Assembly (NCBI GenBank): GCA_037577475.1
Contig: CM075197.1
Location: forward strand, 11,580,018-11,644,017
DNA: 64,000 bases
Direction: 5' to 3'
Origin: Chaunax sp. Z400
Taxonomy: Eukaryota; Chordata; Actinopteri; Lophiiformes; Chaunacidae
Under the pieces are notes generated by a model. The model made no database searches. It saw nothing but the letters and a program-made list of their open reading frames with translations, and was not told where the DNA came from. Below are positions 59,272-64,000 of the stretch, one piece after another. Made by a program: the position numbers and the translations under genes. The first letter of the stretch is position 1. Every line of letters begins with the position of its first letter.

Positions 59272-62200
59272 GTGAGTAATTAAATGTCAGTCGCTGCACG
59301 AAATGGGGTCATTTTACTTTAAGTGCCCTTAAAGGCGTCACCAGCATGGTACTGCGTGTTGGTGTTTGTCTCTCCCGAAGCTTTTTCTATCGTAAAAACG
59401 CGTTGACTATCATGAATGAGTGTATCGGTTCAGCCAATAAATAGACTCGGTTTGTGATTTTGTCTTGGCACGTCATGTGTTCGCTAAAGGGGTCCTCTTA
59501 AAGACTACTGAGCTGTCATCTTTGTTTTCGGTTTCATTTGTTGCTTCGAACGATGTTTATGGCGAGAAGGGAGTCTTCAAGGCACACAGTCGGTCGATAT
59601 CACCGCTTAATTAGCTTTTCTAATTAATTTACAGCAACAATTTGATAAGGAAAGATTCCTCACTTGCATTTCATCTACATTACTAAACCAACTAAACCAA
59701 AGTCCTGTCGGCTTCCTTGCCTTTTGACTGACATACAGCAGTAATCCCCAGGTAGACCCTGCTCCCCTTTATCTGAGCTTGTTATCACACATGCTAACCT
59801 GGTTGATATTTCTCCAGTCTCCTCTTTCACCTCCATTATATGGCATTTTGTACATGTGCAACACATTTCCAATTCAAATACGTCTACAAATATCAGTCTC
59901 AACCCCAATAGGGAGAAAACGGAATTCAACAACACAAAAGGTAAAAATAACCACACTATAAATCTCCTATTGAGGTTTAAGGTGTGGTAACCACTTAAAT
60001 TTAGCTAGGCCTTAATAAATCTTGGTCTCAACCCTCAATATATTATTGCTTAAGAGGTATTTGCTCTCATATATTTATTGTAACTTGTATTTAATGCAAA
60101 TCACTGTAGACCTGCTCCTGTATGCTCTACAGCACACATTATTACACATTTGCAGCACTGATCACGAGTCCATGTAAACAAAAATAACAGTAATGATCCT
60201 ACTGTTTCTCTGACCCACAACAACAGAGCTTTTAAAATGAATTCAGCTACTTCAAGATGCATAGCAAATCTGCAGGTCAGTAATACACAGAACCTGAAAG
60301 ATTTGGATGTTTTTATTGAAACTGCAAGCTGTGGTTTATATCTCAGACCATTCATTGCTTTCATGAAGTGACAAAGATGCACATTAACTGGGCTATTTCT
60401 CTAATGTCATTGGATGACATTGGATCTTGTGTATTTTGTAATGAGAGATATTAAATGCTGTAGATGCTGTCGGTAGCTTAGCTGTGTGTGCACTCAAGGT
60501 TTCCAGTGATGATGGCTTTGCAAGTGATGCACTGACGGAGTCTCCCAGCTCAGAGGTTCTTTTCTACAGTCACTTAAACTCATTTTTAACTCAGGTGGTG
60601 GAGAGGAATTTGCACCATAGTGATGCAAAATGGGGCCCTATTTATAGCCCATTCCAACCAACCCCCCCATTTTATCCTGCAATGTCATCTTTTTCGGGCA
60701 CTATGGGAAATGTAACTCATCTTGAACTGTCACTCCATCCAGCCTGCGCAGCTTTATCTCTAATAACATTGGAATTGTCTTCATGCGAAGGCATCTTTCT
60801 AATCTTAGCTGTCGAGTCCCCATCTGGCAGGGAAGTGAATGTGAGTGAATTGTTTGTGTGTGTGTGTGTGTGTGTGTCTGTGTGTGTGCGTGTATTGGGG
60901 GAGGGGTGATTGTGCGCACTGCATGGTGGGAAATGGTGTTCAGTGAAGTCAACTAACTGTCCTTCCATTTTACTCTTCTTTCTATGTAAGTCTCATGGCA
61001 TTTTTTTCCCCTTTTGCATGTAATCTTCTGTTCAGTGTGACTCTGCATGGTGATGAATGGACTGTAGCTGTGTTACAGCATTAAGCAGGAGGCACTCCAT
61101 GGGATCAAATTCAGATTATAAAGGATTTATGCAGCCCACAACACGGCATCTGCCATATCCATCACTACATCCTGCACTTGATAAAACCAAAATATATTAT
61201 GTGCATAATTGCTGTGTGTTACTGCATAGGAACTGTGGTTTTTATATAAGTTGTTTACCACATAACCAACAACAAAGTGTGAAGATTCAGTGAAGCTGAC
61301 ATTTTCTTCTCATCCCTCCATTAATTGAATATAATTAGACTCCTAAATGCTTTATGGTGGGCTTCTCACACTTTTCCCCCCAATCTCTTTAAATCCTTTC
61401 TTAGTGACTCACAACAGATTGGTGTCATGTTTCTTATTTTAATCAATGTTTGCCCTCACAGGTCAGTACTGACGTGTCTCAATTTAATAGTATTTAGCAG
61501 CAACATGTTCACTGGTCTTAAACGTGCAGATGTGCACATTTCCTGTTTCATCAGAGCCACAACCTAGTTGGAGGCTGGACTGTGTCTCGCAAATAATTAT
61601 ATAAATCAAGTGTTGACTGAACTGATATATTTAATAAAACATTCCACACGGAACTCGCGAGGTTTAGTTTTAGTTTCTGATGATTTTGTCTTAGTTTGTG
61701 GTGCTATTTGTGTTTGGGGCGATTTTCTATCGTTTTTGTAAAAATTGTGATTGTTCAAAGTAGATGCAGATAACAATAATATGTATGTTTCAGTATGTTT
61801 ACATGCTGCTTGTGTTAAAAAAAAAAAAAACACATGAAACTAGAGAGGCACTCGGAGTGCATACCTCTCCTAAGAGTTCCCTTTAATTCACTCAAGCCTT
61901 ATCCAAAATCAAACTCATAGCCTTGTCGAAAAATGCCCTATCTCACAATGTTAAAGAGGTTGTTTTTTTTAAATCCTGCATCCACCCCTTTATCTGGATC
62001 TGCACCAACATTTAATGCAGTCTTTTCTGACTCGAGACACCTCCCACCAGGTTCCATAGAAATCTGTTCAGGAGTTTGCACAATCCTGCAGACAAGCCAA
62101 CCAACCAACCAACAAAGGGACACAGGTGAAAACATAACCTCCTTGGCAGAGGTGAAAAATAGCTCTAATAAATCACAAAATGATTCTTTGTAGTTTTTAT

Positions 62201-62398
62201 TTATGGTGGCATTCTCCAGCTTCGGCGCAACTGAGGCTTTAGATGTCAATAAGATTAGTGTGATTGGCTGTCTACAGCTAGATCAACATGTCTTCTCCCT
62301 TTTTGCTTTTTTTATCTACCTTTTCTAATCTTAACTCTTCCTCTGATTCTTGCCAAATAAAATGACAGCTTTCTTCTTTTTTTTTTTTCTCTTCACAG
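59272..62398 (+). other. tob2 5' UTR intron
   Basis: A 3.1-kb intron with a GTGAGT donor and a (T)-rich CTCTTCACAG acceptor. It holds a (TG)n run at 60854-60890 and a repeat copy at 61845-62155. ORFs inside, up to 141 codons at 60484-60909, run through the TG repeat and show no family resemblance. Confidence 0.6.
61845..62155 (-). repeat. full-length copy of the CCTCTGCCAAGGAGGTTATG family
   Basis: Starts with GAGGCACTCGGAGTGCATACC and ends with AAAACATAACCTCCTTGGCA followed by GAGG. The body has CCTTTATCTGGATCTGCACC, GGTTCCATAGAAATCTGTTC and a short (CCAA)n. It is the reverse orientation of the copies at 17095 and 47095. Confidence 0.65.
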
Positions 62399-62489
62399 TT
62401 GGGACGTGAAACCGTTGTTACTTATTTGTGACGACAAAAGAAAGAAAACGCCTACAACCTGCTGCCTCCACCTTCAACGTGCCTTTACC

Positions 62490-62525
62490 ATGGTGACACT
62501 AAAAGAATCATACACTTTACAGTAA
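62490..62525 (+). CDS. upstream ORF in the tob2 leader (11 codons plus stop)
   Basis: ATG at 62490 has a near-perfect Kozak context (ACCATGG) and encodes MVTLKESYTLQ before a TAA. It lies 82 bases upstream of the tob2 start, whose own context (GACATGC) is weaker. It may damp or regulate translation. No peptide function is implied. Confidence 0.5.
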   Translation: MVTLKESYTLQ

Positions 62526-62607
62526 GCCAGTGTTACAGTTGCATCGCCTCACTTTCAGTATCATCTTGATCACTTTACTTCCACAACGGCGCTAACCTGG
62601 TGCAGAC

Positions 62608-63819
62608 ATGCATCTAGAAGTTAAGGTTGCCCTCAACTTCATCGTGTCCTACCTGTACAACAAGCTGCCTCGGCGTCGAGCTGATCTGTTTGGCGAGGAG
62701 CTGGAGAGGATACTAGTGTCTCGTTTTGAGGGTCACTGGTACCCTGAAGCCCCTCTCAGAGGTTCTGCCTTCCGCTGCATTCACCTTGGAGCACCGAGGG
62801 ACCCTGTGGTGGAGTTGGCTGCCAAGAGAAGCGGGCTGGACACGGAGGAAGTGCGTGCAAATGTCCCTGCAGAGCTCAGTGTGTGGATCGACCCTTACGA
62901 GGTATCCTACCAAATTGGAGAGAAGGGAGCAGTGAAGGTCCTCTACCTGGAGGACCCTCCAGGTCTCGGCTGTGACAGTGAGACGGCCGAGGGGGTGATC
63001 AGAGAGGGTAAAGGAGATCCAGAGTCGGAGGAGGCAAAGAGTCTGGGCTTCAACCCAGATGCTCAGGTGTTTGTGCCCATTGGAAGCCAAGCGTCTCCTG
63101 CCCTCATGCCTTCGCTCTCTAGCTCTCCCACACCTCTATCTGGCCAATCCTGCCCCGGGCCATTCAGCTACCCCAGCTCCACCACACCCACTGACCCTGC
63201 TGCCCACTCCTCCAACACCTCTACCCCGTCTCCTCCCAATGGCGGGTTACCCTACCTTTCCACTCAGCAGCCACCCTCTGTTCTTCCTGCTGCCCGTCCT
63301 CAGCCCATCACTTTCACCACCGCCAGCTTCGCTGCCACTAAATTCGGCTCGACCAAGATGAAGAAGTGCAGTGGGGCCGGTTCGACAGCTAGCTCTGCAG
63401 CTGTCATACCACCTGCCCAGAGGATGCTCTCCCGCTCTCCTACCACCATCTCGGCACCAGAGCTGCTCAAGCACAAGCCCCTGTCCCTCTCCTTGCACTC
63501 CCTTGGGGGTCCCATCACCAGCCAGCTCTCTCCCAACGCCAAAGAGTTTGTCTACCCAGGATCCCCAGGCCCCCTTTACTTTGAAGCTGACACCCAGCCC
63601 ATGCAGCCTCATGCAAGCCCATTCCAAACCCCCCATGCTGTTAACGCCCACCCCTCCTTTGACCCTTTCGCCAGCCCTCCTCCTGCTCAAAGTGTGGGTA
63701 TCATTGGCAGCAATGGAGGAATCCCTTACATGGAGAAGCCACCATTTGTTGAGGGATTAACAAGCTACAACCTGCAATATCCTAGCCAGTCCTTCCAGCC
63801 TGTTGTGCTGGCCAACTAG
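62608..63819 (+). CDS. tob2: protein Tob2 (BTG/TOB antiproliferative family)
   Basis: An adaptor that links CCR4-NOT deadenylase to poly(A)-binding protein, promoting mRNA deadenylation and restraining proliferation. A single coding exon gives 403 residues, longer than the about 344 I recall for human. The BTG domain spans about residues 1-115 and has VALNFIVSYLYNKLPRRRADLFGEELERIL (box A), GHWYPE and LSVWIDPYEVSYQIGEKGAVKVLYLED (box B). A Ser/Pro/Thr-rich linker (about 165-245) accounts for the extra length. The block QPITFTTASFAATKFGSTKMKK is family-typical. The first PAM2 motif is LSPNAKEFVYP (307-317). The C-terminal PAM2-like end SYNLQYPSQSFQPVVLAN closes the protein, and its ending PVVLAN indicates Tob2 and not Tob1. 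Synteny with aco2 agrees. The start is the first in-frame ATG. Confidence 0.95.
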   Translation: MHLEVKVALNFIVSYLYNKLPRRRADLFGEELERILVSRFEGHWYPEAPLRGSAFRCIHLGAPRDPVVELAAKRSGLDTEEVRANVPAELSVWIDPYEVSYQIGEKGAVKVLYLEDPPGLGCDSETAEGVIREGKGDPESEEAKSLGFNPDAQVFVPIGSQASPALMPSLSSSPTPLSGQSCPGPFSYPSSTTPTDPAAHSSNTSTPSPPNGGLPYLSTQQPPSVLPAARPQPITFTTASFAATKFGSTKMKKCSGAGSTASSAAVIPPAQRMLSRSPTTISAPELLKHKPLSLSLHSLGGPITSQLSPNAKEFVYPGSPGPLYFEADTQPMQPHASPFQTPHAVNAHPSFDPFASPPPAQSVGIIGSNGGIPYMEKPPFVEGLTSYNLQYPSQSFQPVVLAN

Positions 63820-64000
63820 GGAGGTTTTGTGGGATGAGATGGTTGTAAGGCAATGATGCTCCAGATATTTTTCTTTCTTTATCCAGTTTTTCTAACAAGT
63901 TGTTCTAATACTAATGCAAATATAGACATAATTTTACTATACATATTTAAAATACCATTTTCAATGAATAGCTCATTCATGTGATTTATTATTTTCTTCC
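63820..64000 (+). other. start of the tob2 3' UTR
   Basis: AT-rich sequence after the stop codon, with AT-rich words such as ATTTTACTATAC and TTATTATTTTC. No poly(A) signal is seen before the window ends. Confidence 0.6.

Noticed and set aside
60484..60909. 141-codon plus-strand ORF in the tob2 intron
   Set aside because: Ends in a translated TG repeat (VCVCVCV), has no homology I recognise and lies between a clear donor and acceptor.
63247..63690. 147-codon minus-strand ORF inside tob2
   Set aside because: Overlaps the GC-rich Ser/Pro linker of tob2 on the opposite strand; the tob2 frame has clear domains.
1..64000. A new multi-gene biological system
   Set aside because: All six genes belong to well-known vertebrate families with unrelated roles; their proximity reflects conserved synteny, and no uncharacterised conserved gene cluster was found.

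Overview
This window is vertebrate nuclear DNA from a ray-finned fish, most likely a percomorph-type teleost. Genes are split by GT-AG introns, and intergenic DNA is AT-rich with long dinucleotide microsatellites, several decayed Tc1/mariner copies of familiar fish families, and a tRNA-derived SINE. Proteins match vertebrate families closely. No bacterial operon, CRISPR, viral or toxin system was found, and I see no new biological system; the interesting material is in gene structure, regulatory sequence and nested repeats.

Six protein-coding genes are present, and I traced their exons by splice signals and reading-phase continuity. (1) gucy2c (-, 8036 to 1420 and beyond the left edge): the extracellular, transmembrane and juxtamembrane part of the guanylate cyclase C receptor. 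(2) pmm1 (+, 16749-24912): phosphomannomutase, complete, 8 exons. (3) csdc2 (-, 32849-29459): cold-shock-domain RNA-binding protein (PIPPin), complete coding region, 3 coding exons. (4) polr3h (-, 41395-36633): RNA polymerase III subunit RPC8, complete, 6 coding exons. (5) aco2 (-, 57127-45274): mitochondrial aconitase, complete, 18 exons. (6) tob2 (+, promoter near 59036, coding 62608-63819): BTG/TOB antiproliferative protein with a single coding exon.

The block pmm1-csdc2-polr3h-aco2-tob2 corresponds to human 22q13.2. From memory of the human map, polr3h appears inverted here relative to its neighbours, and phf5a, which lies between ACO2 and TOB2 in human, is not visible. gucy2c maps to human 12p13. 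The genes are unrelated in function (gut/renal cGMP signalling, mannose metabolism, mRNA binding, Pol III transcription, the TCA cycle, mRNA deadenylation), so this is a conserved neighbourhood and not a pathway cluster.

Between genes: 8.0-16.4 kb upstream of gucy2c is a repeat-rich desert with a Tc1-like element carrying a nested fold-back element, and nested inverted repeats lie just upstream of pmm1. 24.9-29.3 kb is the pmm1 3' UTR plus unremarkable DNA. 32.9-36.6 kb is the csdc2 5' region. 41.4-45.3 kb and 57.1-59.0 kb are mostly featureless. The observations most worth checking are: a (TG)35 tract serving as the polypyrimidine region of the gucy2c transmembrane exon; a GC-AG intron in aco2; a G-quadruplex-prone minisatellite directly after the csdc2 stop codon; and upstream ORFs in the tob2 leader.
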